Shown: positions 40,697 through 48,816, counted from the stretch's first letter. The stretch: DNA of 64,000 bases from Pseudoalteromonas viridis (GCF_017742995.1 NZ_CP072425.1:4184241-4248240); one strand, 5' to 3'. Notes: a model not told the origin generated them from the letters alone. A program made the numbers and translations.

Positions 40697-41860
40697 ATGA
40701 CAGTTTTCAAACCTAAATTTATTAAACACTTAGTGGGCGCCGTGTGTTCGTTCACCCTGTTTTCGGCCAGTGCGCAGATCTTGCCTTCACCACCTCAAAT
40801 TGGTGCCAAGGGCTATTTCCTGGTGGATTTTACAACCGGTAAAGTCATTGCCGAGGGCAACCCAGACACTAAGCTGGCCCCGGCGAGCTTAACCAAAATG
40901 ATGACCAGTTATGTGATTGGTACCGAGCTGCTGGCTGGGAACATTTCTAACGACGACATGGTCACCATCAGTGAAAAGGCCTGGGCGAAGAACTTCCCGG
41001 AATCTTCCAAAATGTTTATCGAAGTGGGTAAGCAGGTCAGTGTTAAAGACCTCAACTACGGTGTGATTATCCAGTCGGGTAACGACGCCTGTGTCGCCAT
41101 GGCAGAGCATATCGCAGGCAGTGAAAGCGCCTTTACCGATCTGATGAATGCCCATGCTGAGAAACTGGGCATGAGCAACTCGCACTTTGCTAACAGCCAC
41201 GGTCTGGACAGCACCGAGCAGTACACCACACCAAGAGATATGGCGACCCTGGGTGCAGCGCTTATTCGTGATGTACCGGACGAGTATGCCATCTACAAAG
41301 AGAAGTCGTTCACCTTTAATGGCATTAAGCAGTACAACCGTAACTCCCTGCTGTGGGATGCCAGCCTGGACGTCGATGGCATTAAAACCGGTCACACCTC
41401 AGAAGCCGGCTACAGCCTGGTAACTTCAGCCACCAAAGGCGACATGCGTCTGATAGCCGTGGTCATGGGCACAGCCAGTGAACGTGCTCGTAAAGTAGAG
41501 AGTAAAAAGCTCCTGAACTATGGCTTTCGCTTCTTCGAAACCATTACCCCTTATAAAGCGGGCGACAGCTTTGCCGATCAACGGATATGGATGGGTAATA
41601 AAGAGACCGTATCACTGGGTATTGCCGAGGATACACCGATCACCATTCCACGTGGTCAGCGTAAAAACCTGAAGGCCCACTTCGAGCTGGATAAAACCCT
41701 CGAAGCACCACTGGCGAAAGGCAGCAAGGTTGGTACTTTATTCTTGCAACTGGAAGGCGAAGACATTGCCCAGTACCCGCTGGTCACGCTGGAAGAAATA
41801 GAGGAAGGCAGTTTCTTCAGCAAGATTTACGACTACTTACGTTTACAGATCATGCAATAA
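40697..41860 (+). CDS. dacA: D-alanyl-D-alanine carboxypeptidase (PBP5/6 type)
   Basis: 387 residues from ATG 40697, preferred over ATG 40667 because it gives a compact signal peptide (FIKHLVGAVCSFTLFSASAQ). Active-site Ser64 lies in PASLTKMM, followed by SGNDACVAMAEH and KTGHTSEAGYSL. The C-terminal PBP5 domain and an amphipathic membrane anchor (FSKIYDYLRLQIMQ) complete the family plan. It trims terminal D-Ala from stem peptides. A terminator follows. Confidence 0.95.
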   Translation: MTVFKPKFIKHLVGAVCSFTLFSASAQILPSPPQIGAKGYFLVDFTTGKVIAEGNPDTKLAPASLTKMMTSYVIGTELLAGNISNDDMVTISEKAWAKNFPESSKMFIEVGKQVSVKDLNYGVIIQSGNDACVAMAEHIAGSESAFTDLMNAHAEKLGMSNSHFANSHGLDSTEQYTTPRDMATLGAALIRDVPDEYAIYKEKSFTFNGIKQYNRNSLLWDASLDVDGIKTGHTSEAGYSLVTSATKGDMRLIAVVMGTASERARKVESKKLLNYGFRFFETITPYKAGDSFADQRIWMGNKETVSLGIAEDTPITIPRGQRKNLKAHFELDKTLEAPLAKGSKVGTLFLQLEGEDIAQYPLVTLEEIEEGSFFSKIYDYLRLQIMQ

Positions 41861-41890
41861 CCCCGGTTTTAGTGGGTTTATAAACCAGTA

Positions 41891-41917
41891 CGCCTCCCAC
41901 CGGAGGCGTTTTTTTTT
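41891..41917 (+). terminator. Terminator after dacA
   Basis: CGCCTCC-CACC-GGAGGCG stem followed by nine T; splits the run into leuS-dacA and ybeD-lipB-lipA units. Confidence 0.93.
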
Positions 41918-42000
41918 GCCGCAAAAATGCTAGAATGCCCGCCAAGATATGTAGCGTGCCAGGGTCTGTTCAGGCCCAGCCAAGTAGTGAGGATACCGTT

Positions 42001-42279
42001 GTGGTAACACCTGTAAAAAATACTAAGTTTGACGAGTACTTAGAGTTCCCTTGCCCGTTTACCTTCAAGATTATGGGTCTGGCGAACGTCAACCTGACCG
42101 ATCAGGTTGTCGCAAAGATGCAAACTTTGGCACCCGGTGACTATGCACCAAAAACCAAGCCAAGCAGCAAAGGCAACTATGAATCCGTCACCCTGGTTGC
42201 CACTGTGACGTCAAAAGAGCACATTGAGCAGATCTACACTGAGATAGGTTCACTGCCAGACGTTCGATACGTGCTATAA
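42001..42279 (+). CDS. ybeD: YbeD/DUF493 family protein
   Basis: 92 residues from GTG 42001, chosen because GAGGA sits about seven bases upstream and the protein then aligns in length with E. coli YbeD (87). An in-frame ATG at 41935 would add 22 atypical residues inside the region after the terminator. Conserved strings: [33 protein letters not shown]. The ferredoxin-like fold has an unclear role; genomic linkage to lipB is conserved. Confidence 0.92.
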   Translation: MVTPVKNTKFDEYLEFPCPFTFKIMGLANVNLTDQVVAKMQTLAPGDYAPKTKPSSKGNYESVTLVATVTSKEHIEQIYTEIGSLPDVRYVL

Positions 42280-42293
42280 GGCGCAAACCAGAT

Positions 42294-42947
42294 ATGAGCA
42301 ACCGCAGTATCATAGTTCGTCAGCTGGGCCGCCAGGCGTATGAACCAATCTGGCAAAAAATGCAGTCCTTTACCGACACCCGTGATGACAACAGCCCGGA
42401 TGAGATCTGGCTGGTAGAACACGAGCCGGTCTTTACTCAGGGCCAGGCCGGTAAAGCCGAACACCTGTTGGCCCCCGGTGATATTCCGGTCGTCAAGGTC
42501 GATAGGGGTGGCCAGGTCACCTACCATGGCCCAGGCCAGCAGATGATGTATGTGCTGTTTAATCTGCGTCGGCTAAAGATTGGGGTCCGCGAGCTGGTTA
42601 CCTGGCTTGAAGAAACCATCATCGACATGCTTAAAGATCATGGCATTGAAGCCTATGCCAAACCGGATGCGCCTGGCGTTTATGTCAGTGATGCCAAAAT
42701 CGCCTCTTTGGGGCTGCGGGTCCGTCGGGGTTGCTCGTTTCATGGTCTGGCGCTGAACGTCAACATGGATATGAGTCCATTTTTACGCATCAACCCGTGT
42801 GGCTATGCCGGCATGGAAATGGTGCAAACCAGTCAACTTAATGGCCCTGCTACGCTTACTGAGGCGGGCAATGGCCTGGTAGAACACATGCTCAAGCGCC
42901 TCGCGGCCGAGCAGGTTATACACACCCAGGGGTTTGAAAACGAATGA
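42294..42947 (+). CDS. lipB: Octanoyl-[acyl-carrier-protein]:protein N-octanoyltransferase
   Basis: 217 residues. LipB moves octanoate from ACP to lipoyl domains. It has the signature [16 protein letters not shown], the lysine segment [14 protein letters not shown] and the catalytic cysteine in [11 protein letters not shown]. It overlaps lipA by four bases. Confidence 0.96.
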   Translation: MSNRSIIVRQLGRQAYEPIWQKMQSFTDTRDDNSPDEIWLVEHEPVFTQGQAGKAEHLLAPGDIPVVKVDRGGQVTYHGPGQQMMYVLFNLRRLKIGVRELVTWLEETIIDMLKDHGIEAYAKPDAPGVYVSDAKIASLGLRVRRGCSFHGLALNVNMDMSPFLRINPCGYAGMEMVQTSQLNGPATLTEAGNGLVEHMLKRLAAEQVIHTQGFENE

Positions 42948-43909
42948 GTAAACCAGTGAAAATTGAGCCAGGGGTAAAGCTCCGCGACGCAGAAAAAATG
43001 GCGTTGATCCCGGTTAAAGTAATGCCAACCGAGCGCGATGAAATGCTCCGTAAGCCGGACTGGCTGAAGATCCGTCTGCCAAAATCCAGCGAGCGTATTG
43101 ATGGCATTAAACAGGCAATGCGCAAGCACGGTCTGCACTCCGTCTGTGAAGAAGCCTCATGCCCTAACCTGTCTGAGTGTTTTAACCACGGCACTGCTAC
43201 CTTTATGATTTTGGGTGCCATCTGTACCCGTCGTTGCCCATTCTGTGACGTGGCACACGGTCGTCCACTCAAGCCAGATGCCGCAGAGCCAGAAAAGCTG
43301 GCACTGACCATCAAAGACATGAAGCTGAAATACGTGGTGATCACGTCGGTTGACCGTGATGACCTGCGTGACGGTGGTGCCCAGCATTTTGCCGATTGTA
43401 TTCGCGAAATTCGCAAACACAACCCGGGCATTACCATTGAGATCCTGGTACCGGACTTCCGTGGCCGGATGGACCGCGCACTGGAGATCTTAACCGAGAC
43501 ACCACCAGATGTGTTTAACCACAACCTGGAAACCGCACCACGTCTGTACAAAATGGCGCGTCCGGGTGCCGACTATAAATGGTCACTGGAGCTGTTACGT
43601 CGCTTTAAAGAAGCGCACCCTGAGGTGAAAACCAAGTCTGGCCTGATGGTTGGTCTGGGTGAAGAGATGTCAGAAATCGAAGAAGTACTGCGCGACTTGC
43701 GTGAGCATAACGTCGACATGCTGACCGTTGGCCAATACCTGGCACCGTCTAAGCACCACCTGCCGGTTAAACGCTACGTGCCACCCGCAGAGTTCGATGC
43801 GCTGAAAGAATACGCCGACGAAATTGGCTTCAGCCACGCCGCCTGCGGCCCATTTGTGCGTTCCAGCTACCATGCTGATCAGCAAGCTGCGGGTAAAGAG
43901 GTAAAATAA
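42944..43909 (+). CDS. lipA: Lipoyl synthase
   Basis: 321 residues, radical-SAM enzyme inserting two sulfurs into octanoyl-protein. The auxiliary cluster cysteines are in [12 protein letters not shown] and the radical-SAM Cys-x3-Cys-x2-Cys in [13 protein letters not shown]. The C-terminal [11 protein letters not shown] carries the serine ligand. It ends the conserved run; a terminator follows. Confidence 0.97.
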   Translation: MSKPVKIEPGVKLRDAEKMALIPVKVMPTERDEMLRKPDWLKIRLPKSSERIDGIKQAMRKHGLHSVCEEASCPNLSECFNHGTATFMILGAICTRRCPFCDVAHGRPLKPDAAEPEKLALTIKDMKLKYVVITSVDRDDLRDGGAQHFADCIREIRKHNPGITIEILVPDFRGRMDRALEILTETPPDVFNHNLETAPRLYKMARPGADYKWSLELLRRFKEAHPEVKTKSGLMVGLGEEMSEIEEVLRDLREHNVDMLTVGQYLAPSKHHLPVKRYVPPAEFDALKEYADEIGFSHAACGPFVRSSYHADQQAAGKEVK

Positions 43910-43937
43910 CGGCAAATTTGTTATTACCCCTCCAAAT

Positions 43938-43963
43938 AAAAGCCGCACTTTTGCGGCTTTTTT
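43938..43963 (+). terminator. Terminator after lipA
   Basis: AAAAGCCGCA-CTTT-TGCGGCTTTT with extra T residues; marks the end of conserved housekeeping sequence and the start of the accessory oxidase/peptide region. Confidence 0.93.
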
Positions 43964-44084
43964 GCTTTTTGCAACTCAATATCACATTTGTACCCGACTC
44001 TAAATATCTTTAATCTTAGTTCAACGCTCTGTTTCAACCCACATTAAATAAGCGCAGCCAGCGCGCATCATAGTTAAGGAAATA

Positions 44085-45335
44085 ATGATGTCAGGCAAAA
44101 ATATATATATCGAAGAACTAATATCGGATGAGCAAATACAACTTGGTATCGCGCTCCTCAATCGCCAATATGAGCAACGACTATCCAAAGCGACTATGAC
44201 TGTCAGCAGTATCAGAGACAACCGTATTCGCTTCTTTGGTTGTTTTACTGACAACAAGTTAACAGCCGTATTTGGATTAACCCTGCATAATTGTGCCAGC
44301 GAGATTAATTACTCTCACCTTTTTAACCATTTAGAATTTGAAAATGGGCAAGTTGCTACTATCGGTCAGTTCGCGGCTATCAACCGTATCAATGTCAAAA
44401 CACTATATGGCGTTTTATTTGATACCGCTCAACGACTAGGACTCGAAACTCTTTACGGTATCCTAACGAAAAATGAGACCTTCTATATCCATTATCTGGC
44501 TGCAACCATTCATAAACGAAATTGTGATGTAGACGTCGGCACTGAGGTGCCTGTTACAGCATTTAGTATGCAATGCAGGGAACTTGCGCCTCGTACACAG
44601 AGCTTTCTTCGCAGAAGCCCTGTCAGAGTGTTTGAGCAACACAATTCAATGTTGAAAATACATTCAAGCGATAAGCACACAAGCGATTCAGCTTGGGGAT
44701 CTTATCAACGTGCATTCAGCCAAGTAGTAACGAGTGTACAACAGCAGTTGTACCGGGAGATAGCTGATCAACTAAACGATCAAGTGATGGACTCAGGTTG
44801 TGGTCCCGCTCACCTGCTAAAGTTTATTGAAAACAAAAGTATTGAGTACCACGGAATAGACCAAAGCCCCCTGATGGTGGCGGGCGCAAAAGCGACTATT
44901 GCCGAGCTAGGCTTTGTCAATGCCAACGCTCAACTCGGTTTTTCAGAGCAGCTCTATTGCAATGGCAAGGGCTTTAAAACCATCTGTTCTATAAATAGCC
45001 TGTACGCAGCAGCACATCCCATTGAACAACTTAAACACCTTGCTAATCAATTAGCCGTGGGTGGCACTTTATGGCTGGCTAACCCTAACCCCAATATGAA
45101 CATGACAAAAATGACTGAGCTACTGAAATCCGAGGCGCAATATTGGGGAGCGCACCCCCTCTTTGACGATTTCTGTCAGCATAACCTTCGCTTAGTTAAC
45201 ACCTATCAGAAGAACTTTTATGCAACAGGCTTGTTATCTGAATGGTGTAAATCCGTAGGACTTAGACTTACCAGCTGCAGTGAAGCGAAGTTTAAAGGCG
45301 CGGTAAGTCTGATAAAAGCAGTCAAAGAAATTTAG
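44085..45335 (+). CDS. Two-domain protein: GNAT-like N-terminus plus SAM-dependent methyltransferase
   Basis: 416 residues. A good TTAAGGA site precedes ATG 44085. The first ~180 residues (INYSHLFNHLEFENGQVATI, LYGVLFDTAQRLGLETLYGI) resemble GNAT-fold families such as the thermostable-hemolysin-like or acyl-amino-acid synthase groups; this is a weak resemblance. Residues about 215-410 are a class I methyltransferase with motif I VMDSGCGPAHLL (about 235-246), acidic ribose ligand HGIDQSP and a GGTLWLANPNP motif. The 296-base gap to the peptide genes holds a candidate promoter, so it may not be in the same transcript. It could modify the peptides or be unrelated. GC and codon use look lower than in lipA. 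Confidence 0.7.
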   Translation: MMSGKNIYIEELISDEQIQLGIALLNRQYEQRLSKATMTVSSIRDNRIRFFGCFTDNKLTAVFGLTLHNCASEINYSHLFNHLEFENGQVATIGQFAAINRINVKTLYGVLFDTAQRLGLETLYGILTKNETFYIHYLAATIHKRNCDVDVGTEVPVTAFSMQCRELAPRTQSFLRRSPVRVFEQHNSMLKIHSSDKHTSDSAWGSYQRAFSQVVTSVQQQLYREIADQLNDQVMDSGCGPAHLLKFIENKSIEYHGIDQSPLMVAGAKATIAELGFVNANAQLGFSEQLYCNGKGFKTICSINSLYAAAHPIEQLKHLANQLAVGGTLWLANPNPNMNMTKMTELLKSEAQYWGAHPLFDDFCQHNLRLVNTYQKNFYATGLLSEWCKSVGLRLTSCSEAKFKGAVSLIKAVKEI

Positions 45336-45552
45336 TCTTTCGCAAACAATCCCGATAGAAACGAGAGAAACAGAGTAAATAACCAGGTTATAAATTATGC
45401 AGAGTTACTTCAAGATCAGGATAAATTCATACCGTTCTAAATGTATCAGCAGCAGGCGAAGACGCCCAGAATGAGTTAAAAGATGCGTTGTAAACTCATC
45501 CCAAATTATCAGGCGTTTAACTCAAACCCCATCATTTGTTCAAAAAACGTTC

Positions 45553-45581
45553 TTGACAATTTCACAATTCATTAATAGTTT
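45553..45581 (+). promoter_or_regulatory. Candidate promoter of the peptide/P450 operon
   Basis: Perfect -35 TTGACA (45553-45558), 17-base spacer, weak -10 TAGTTT (45576-45581). It precedes the first peptide ATG by 49 bases. Placement between two genes in the same direction supports independent transcription of the peptides. Confidence 0.6.
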
Positions 45582-45584
45582 GGA

Positions 45585-45606
45585 AGTGCGAATTAAAACT
45601 CGCACT
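45585..45606 (+). promoter_or_regulatory. Perfect inverted repeat just downstream of the -10
   Basis: AGTGCGA, eight-base loop, TCGCACT. It overlaps the expected transcription start, so it could be a repressor operator or a 5'-end stem-loop protecting the message. It ends 24 bases before the first peptide start. Confidence 0.6.
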
Positions 45607-45630
45607 CACAAATAATAGAAGGAATTAGTT

Positions 45631-45732
45631 ATGAAAACGATTAAAGCAAAGCTACTACGTGCACTCGGCGTTCGTCGTGCCAAACCTGCCACTTCTGCGA
45701 AGTATCAATGGCCTAACTACAGCAGCATCTGA
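45631..45732 (+). CDS. Candidate RiPP precursor peptide 1 (33 aa)
   Basis: Short gene with a GAAGGA ribosome site eight bases upstream. The leader begins MKTIKAKLLRALGVR, basic and amphipathic; the linker is RAKPATSAK; the C-terminal core is YQWPNYSSI. It is the first of four homologous tandem genes (126-base spacing to the next), all ending in an aromatic core of the form Y-x-W-x-x-Y-[NS]-[NS]-I. This copy is the most divergent at the tail (SSI instead of NNI) and has a proline after the tryptophan. Repetition, separate ribosome sites and conserved amino-acid ends argue strongly for real genes. The two downstream P450s suggest oxidative cross-linking of Y25, W27 and Y30; that is inference from known P450-modified peptides. 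Confidence 0.88.
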   Translation: MKTIKAKLLRALGVRRAKPATSAKYQWPNYSSI

Positions 45733-45756
45733 TCAACAAGTTAAAAGGAATTCGTT

Positions 45757-45858
45757 ATGAAAACGATTAAAGCTAAGCTACTACGTGCACTCGGCGTTCG
45801 CAGTGCAAAGCCTGCCACTTCAGCGAAGTATCATTGGCATCACTACAACAACATCTAA
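45757..45858 (+). CDS. Candidate RiPP precursor peptide 2 (33 aa)
   Basis: Second copy, AAGGA seven to eight bases before the ATG. The leader MKTIKAKLLRALGVR is identical in amino acids to copy 1 and nearly so in DNA, while the core reads YHWHHYNNI. The DNA differs from copy 1 mostly at the core's variable positions (after Y and after W), a pattern expected for leader/core peptides. Candidate modified residues are Y25, W27 and Y30; the histidines at 26, 28 and 29 could also take part. Confidence 0.88.
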   Translation: MKTIKAKLLRALGVRSAKPATSAKYHWHHYNNI

Positions 45859-45882
45859 CCGTTCAACAAGAAGGAATTCGTT

Positions 45883-45984
45883 ATGAAAACACTGAAAACT
45901 AAGGTGCTTCGTGCACTGGGCGTTCGTGCCACTTCACCCGCTAAGTCCAAGCGTTATTTCTGGATCATGTACAACAATATCTGA
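45883..45984 (+). CDS. Candidate RiPP precursor peptide 3 (33 aa)
   Basis: Third copy, AAGAAGGA upstream, spaced 126 bases from copy 2. The leader MKTLKTKVLRALGVR is conservatively changed, the linker ATSPAKSK is rearranged, and the core is RYFWIMYNNI. Retention of Y25, W27, Y30 and NNI despite drift elsewhere points to selection on the C-terminus. No Gly-Gly or other obvious protease site lies between leader and core; an arginine or lysine directly precedes the first Tyr in all copies. Confidence 0.88.
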   Translation: MKTLKTKVLRALGVRATSPAKSKRYFWIMYNNI

Positions 45985-46026
45985 TTGATATTGCCTCACT
46001 CAACACAATTTAGAAGGAGTTTTACT

Positions 46027-46122
46027 ATGAAAGCACTTAAAACAAAAGTGATGCGCGCACTTGGTCTTCGCACCGCCACTCAGTCAAAACGCTACCTGTG
46101 GAAGTTGTATAACAACATTTAA
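46027..46122 (+). CDS. Candidate RiPP precursor peptide 4 (31 aa)
   Basis: Fourth copy, AGAAGGAG upstream, starting 144 bases after copy 3. Leader MKALKTKVMRALGLR, short linker TATQSK, core RYLWKLYNNI with Y23, W25 and Y28. The linker is two residues shorter, which shows that the spacing between leader and core is flexible. It is followed after ten bases by a stable stem-loop and then the P450 genes. Confidence 0.88.
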   Translation: MKALKTKVMRALGLRTATQSKRYLWKLYNNI

Positions 46123-46132
46123 TTGCGCTCTT

Positions 46133-46158
46133 CAGCCCATGACCTAACCCATGGGCTG
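46133..46158 (+). promoter_or_regulatory. Stem-loop between precursor genes and P450 genes
   Basis: Nine-base perfect stem CAGCCCATG / CATGGGCTG with an eight-base loop, not followed by a T-run. Likely a partial attenuator or an mRNA stabiliser/processing site that allows more peptide than enzyme to be made. The P450 gene that follows has only a weak ribosome site, which fits low enzyme expression. Confidence 0.7.
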
Positions 46159-46207
46159 TATCCCCCACATCCCTTCTCAGTAACAACCCACAGAGCGAAC
46201 AATAATA

Positions 46208-47410
46208 ATGATGATACCCAAAGAGCGCCCTGACATTACGGCAATGAGAGAAGATTGCAGTAAGGGAAAAGAAGACTATCAGGTTGACGGCCAGAGTTAT
46301 GCCTTTTTTAATCCAAACAGTGCCCGGCTGGCAAATCAGTTAAACTTTGCCGACATGACCCTGCCGGAGTCCTTATTTGGCGTGCAAGACGACAGTCAAA
46401 ATGCAATGAGCTGGCAGCATATTCGCAGTGGCTGGCTCAAGCTCCTGAAACAAATGGACTCTCAGGACTACCTGTGCCGTGTCAGGCAAACGATGAAAAG
46501 CCACTTGCTGAGCCAGCCAGGTAAGGCGGTCAATTTGGATTTACTGATCCAGGAATGCATCGCCTTTAGTGTGGTGGATGTGATGATCTGCGATCTGACA
46601 AAGCAACAACGGGCATTGATGACCCGCCACATGCGCGCACAGATCCAGGTGCTGCTGAAACCCGAAACCCATACCCGACTCAGGCAATACCCGCTGCTGT
46701 GGTATAACCTGCGCGCAGCCCAGGTGATCAGACGGGCCATTCGTAAGCGCCGCAACAGCACTGAACGCAAACTCGACCTCTTACAAAGCGTGGTTGACGA
46801 CTATCCTGCGCTGGGCATGGACCGCGCCCTGGATGCCATGATGACCTTAGTCACAGCCATTTCCGGCCCACCCGGCGCCGTTGCCAGTTGCATGGCGGCG
46901 CAGTTGCTGCGATCTGAGCAGTGGCAGCAAACCCTCCGCGATGAACTCAAGAAGGCACCATACGATGTGCCTGCTCTGCCCTTTAAGCATACTCCTCAGT
47001 TGCACTGGTTTATCAAAGAAGCACTGCGTATGTGGAGTGTACCCATTGTATTTCGTGAGGCCCGCTGTCCATTCAGCGTCGGCAAACTCACCGTACAGAC
47101 AGGCGATACCTTCTTTAACAGCAGTTACTTTGTGCACCGCAATGAGCAATACTGGCCCGAACCCCATGTGTTCAACCCGCTGCGCTGGCAACAGGCCAGT
47201 GTGCAGCCCAACACGTTTGTGCCGTTCGGCTGGAACCCACGCAGCTGTATTGGCGCGCAACTGGGCACCAACCAGCTCGCCATCCTCTGCCAGCTGTTGC
47301 TGAACGAACTGGATATCACACTCACCCATCCTTCAGCACTGGCATTTGAAAATATGAATATTCCTTCCGTTGCCGGGTTTGAGGGCACCATAAGCGAGAA
47401 ACAGGTATGA
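46208..47410 (+). CDS. Cytochrome P450 (first of pair)
   Basis: 400 residues, soluble, no membrane anchor. The K-helix ExxR is Glu271-x-x-Arg274 (KEALRMW). The PERF-like region is WPEPHVFNPLRW. The heme loop is FGWNPRSCIG with thiolate Cys347; the usual glycine at the fourth position is Asn. In the I-helix the expected acid/alcohol pair is replaced by ISGPPGAVAS, so oxygen activation may be unusual, as in some cross-linking P450s. ATG 46208 and 46211 are both possible starts. It overlaps the second P450 by four bases. No dedicated ferredoxin or reductase gene lies nearby. Likely substrate by context: the peptides just upstream. Confidence 0.9.
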   Translation: MMIPKERPDITAMREDCSKGKEDYQVDGQSYAFFNPNSARLANQLNFADMTLPESLFGVQDDSQNAMSWQHIRSGWLKLLKQMDSQDYLCRVRQTMKSHLLSQPGKAVNLDLLIQECIAFSVVDVMICDLTKQQRALMTRHMRAQIQVLLKPETHTRLRQYPLLWYNLRAAQVIRRAIRKRRNSTERKLDLLQSVVDDYPALGMDRALDAMMTLVTAISGPPGAVASCMAAQLLRSEQWQQTLRDELKKAPYDVPALPFKHTPQLHWFIKEALRMWSVPIVFREARCPFSVGKLTVQTGDTFFNSSYFVHRNEQYWPEPHVFNPLRWQQASVQPNTFVPFGWNPRSCIGAQLGTNQLAILCQLLLNELDITLTHPSALAFENMNIPSVAGFEGTISEKQV

Positions 47411-48537
47411 GACTAGAAGATACCGACGACAAATTCGACAAGCCTTTTCAGGCGCTTGATCAGGCCCTGTCCCATTGTCCCGCGCATATAGAGTTTGAGC
47501 AGGACAATTATTACGTGACCGACTTTGACTCCGCCAAGCAGGCGATGGGTAACCCGGATGGCAACTATGTTGAGCAATCCGATTTCTTTAACGTCGATGG
47601 CGCAATGTTTTCGACCCGGGATGCGCAAATTGCCATAGGTAAAGATGCCATCCTCAGCCTCAAACGCTACTATGAGCAACGCCGGAGCCAGATTATTGAG
47701 ACATTTCGCGACCAGGTTGGCCAGGGCCTGAGCTGGCCAGATAGCGCCAATGATCTCATGTACTGTACATTTTACGACTTTCTGGTCGACAGCCAGCGCA
47801 GCCCTCAGCTGCGTAAACACCTTGATAAAGTGCTGAGACACTCGCTGTACAGCGGTCAGAAAACCCATGGCTCAGGGTGGCGCCGCGCCTTTATCCGATT
47901 GCGTGTTCATCGGGCTCTGCGCGCGGTGTTTAAAGCACGCCGCCAGCAGCCCCCTTATCAGGGCACTAACCGCGACGTGATCGATATTCTACTGGCATGC
48001 AGCCCGGACAATGAATCGCCCAAAGCGCTGGCACAGATCTTCTTATCTTTCTTTTTTGCTATTAACAGTTCAATGGCGTTTACCCTGGCCTGGTCTTTGT
48101 ATTTTTGTGCCAAAGAAGGCGGCGTGCTACACCCCGCCCCCTGGATAGTCAAAGAAGCATTAAGACTCTGGCCTGTGGCCTGGAACCTACCAAGAACCCC
48201 GAGTAAAGCACACACTTTGGGTGAACTAAACATCAAACAAAGCGATACGGTCACTGTCTGCCCCTACGTGTTGCACCGGCATCCGGATAACTGGTCACAG
48301 CCCGAGCGTTTTTACCCGCCGCGCTGGGAAAATGCCACCGCAGATGCCCCCTATATGCCCTTTGGCTGGGGCACACATAAGTGTATCGCGTCGGCATTTG
48401 CACTGAATTTTACCTCAGATCTCATCAGCGCATTGCAAGGTCAGCAGCTGATCTTCGAACAGCTGTCAGAGGAGCTGCATCCAGAGCCTGCCATTGCCCC
48501 GCCCGAGTTCAGGGTCAAGGTAAAGACCTCTGCCTGA
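47407..48537 (+). CDS. Cytochrome P450-like protein (second of pair)
   Basis: 376 residues, starting within the stop of the first P450 (ATGA). ExxR at Glu250-x-x-Arg253 (KEALRLW), WSQPERFYPPRW as PERF region, and heme loop FGWGTHKCIAS with Cys326; the arginine before the cysteine is replaced by lysine-containing THK and the following glycine by alanine. The I-helix (FFAINSSMAFTLAW) lacks the typical acid-threonine pair. It is distant from the first P450 but shares its order of motifs. Two P450s in tandem could make two different bonds on one core. A terminator follows 11 bases after the stop. Confidence 0.88.
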   Translation: MRLEDTDDKFDKPFQALDQALSHCPAHIEFEQDNYYVTDFDSAKQAMGNPDGNYVEQSDFFNVDGAMFSTRDAQIAIGKDAILSLKRYYEQRRSQIIETFRDQVGQGLSWPDSANDLMYCTFYDFLVDSQRSPQLRKHLDKVLRHSLYSGQKTHGSGWRRAFIRLRVHRALRAVFKARRQQPPYQGTNRDVIDILLACSPDNESPKALAQIFLSFFFAINSSMAFTLAWSLYFCAKEGGVLHPAPWIVKEALRLWPVAWNLPRTPSKAHTLGELNIKQSDTVTVCPYVLHRHPDNWSQPERFYPPRWENATADAPYMPFGWGTHKCIASAFALNFTSDLISALQGQQLIFEQLSEELHPEPAIAPPEFRVKVKTSA

Positions 48538-48548
48538 CCCCACAGGGG

Positions 48549-48571
48549 AAAAACCCGGCTTACGGGTTTTT
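48549..48571 (+). terminator. Terminator of the peptide/P450 operon
   Basis: AAAAACCCG-GCTTA-CGGGTTTTT. It separates the P450s from the LodA-like gene, which therefore needs its own promoter. Confidence 0.92.
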
Positions 48572-48725
48572 CCTCATCGCCCCCGCTTCGCGTAACCTCC
48601 TGTAATAGTCATGTCCAGCCTTTGCATCTAGAGTTTATCCAGATACCGATTGGCGCAGCCCCGCTATACTCACAGTGGGCAGCATAAAAGCACCGCCCGG
48701 TCGGGACAGGTAAATGACGCATGCG

Positions 48726-48767
48726 TTATTCATTATGCAGCCTATGAATAATACATGAGTGACTCAT
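48726..48767 (+). promoter_or_regulatory. Two inverted repeats upstream of the oxidase operon
   Basis: TTATTCAT (48726-48733) pairs with ATGAATAA (48744-48751) across ten bases, and ATGAGT-G-ACTCAT forms a compact dyad at 48755-48767. Such dyads in the promoter region of the LodA-like gene look like regulator sites. No matching regulator gene was identified nearby. Confidence 0.45.
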
Positions 48768-48816
48768 ACGTCATTGCAGTTACCTGACAAGGAAACATTG
48801 ATAAGCGGAAACCGTT

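Noticed and set aside
45336..45552. A further precursor peptide or regulator gene between the methyltransferase and peptide 1
   Set aside because: No short frame with the conserved leader or the Y-x-W core is present, and no helix-turn-helix frame was seen.
45631..46122. CRISPR array or simple tandem DNA repeat
   Set aside because: The repeated DNA keeps reading frame, start, stop and ribosome sites, and the third and fourth copies are conserved in amino acids more than in bases. The spacing (126, 126, 144) does not fit CRISPR.
46208..48537. P450 genes as decayed pseudogenes because of the odd heme loops
   Set aside because: Both keep ExxR, the PERF region and the heme cysteine, are full length, in frame and translationally coupled.
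48538..48816. Small RNA or extra peptide gene upstream of the oxidase
   Set aside because: Only dyads and a terminator are visible; no conserved short frame with a ribosome site.
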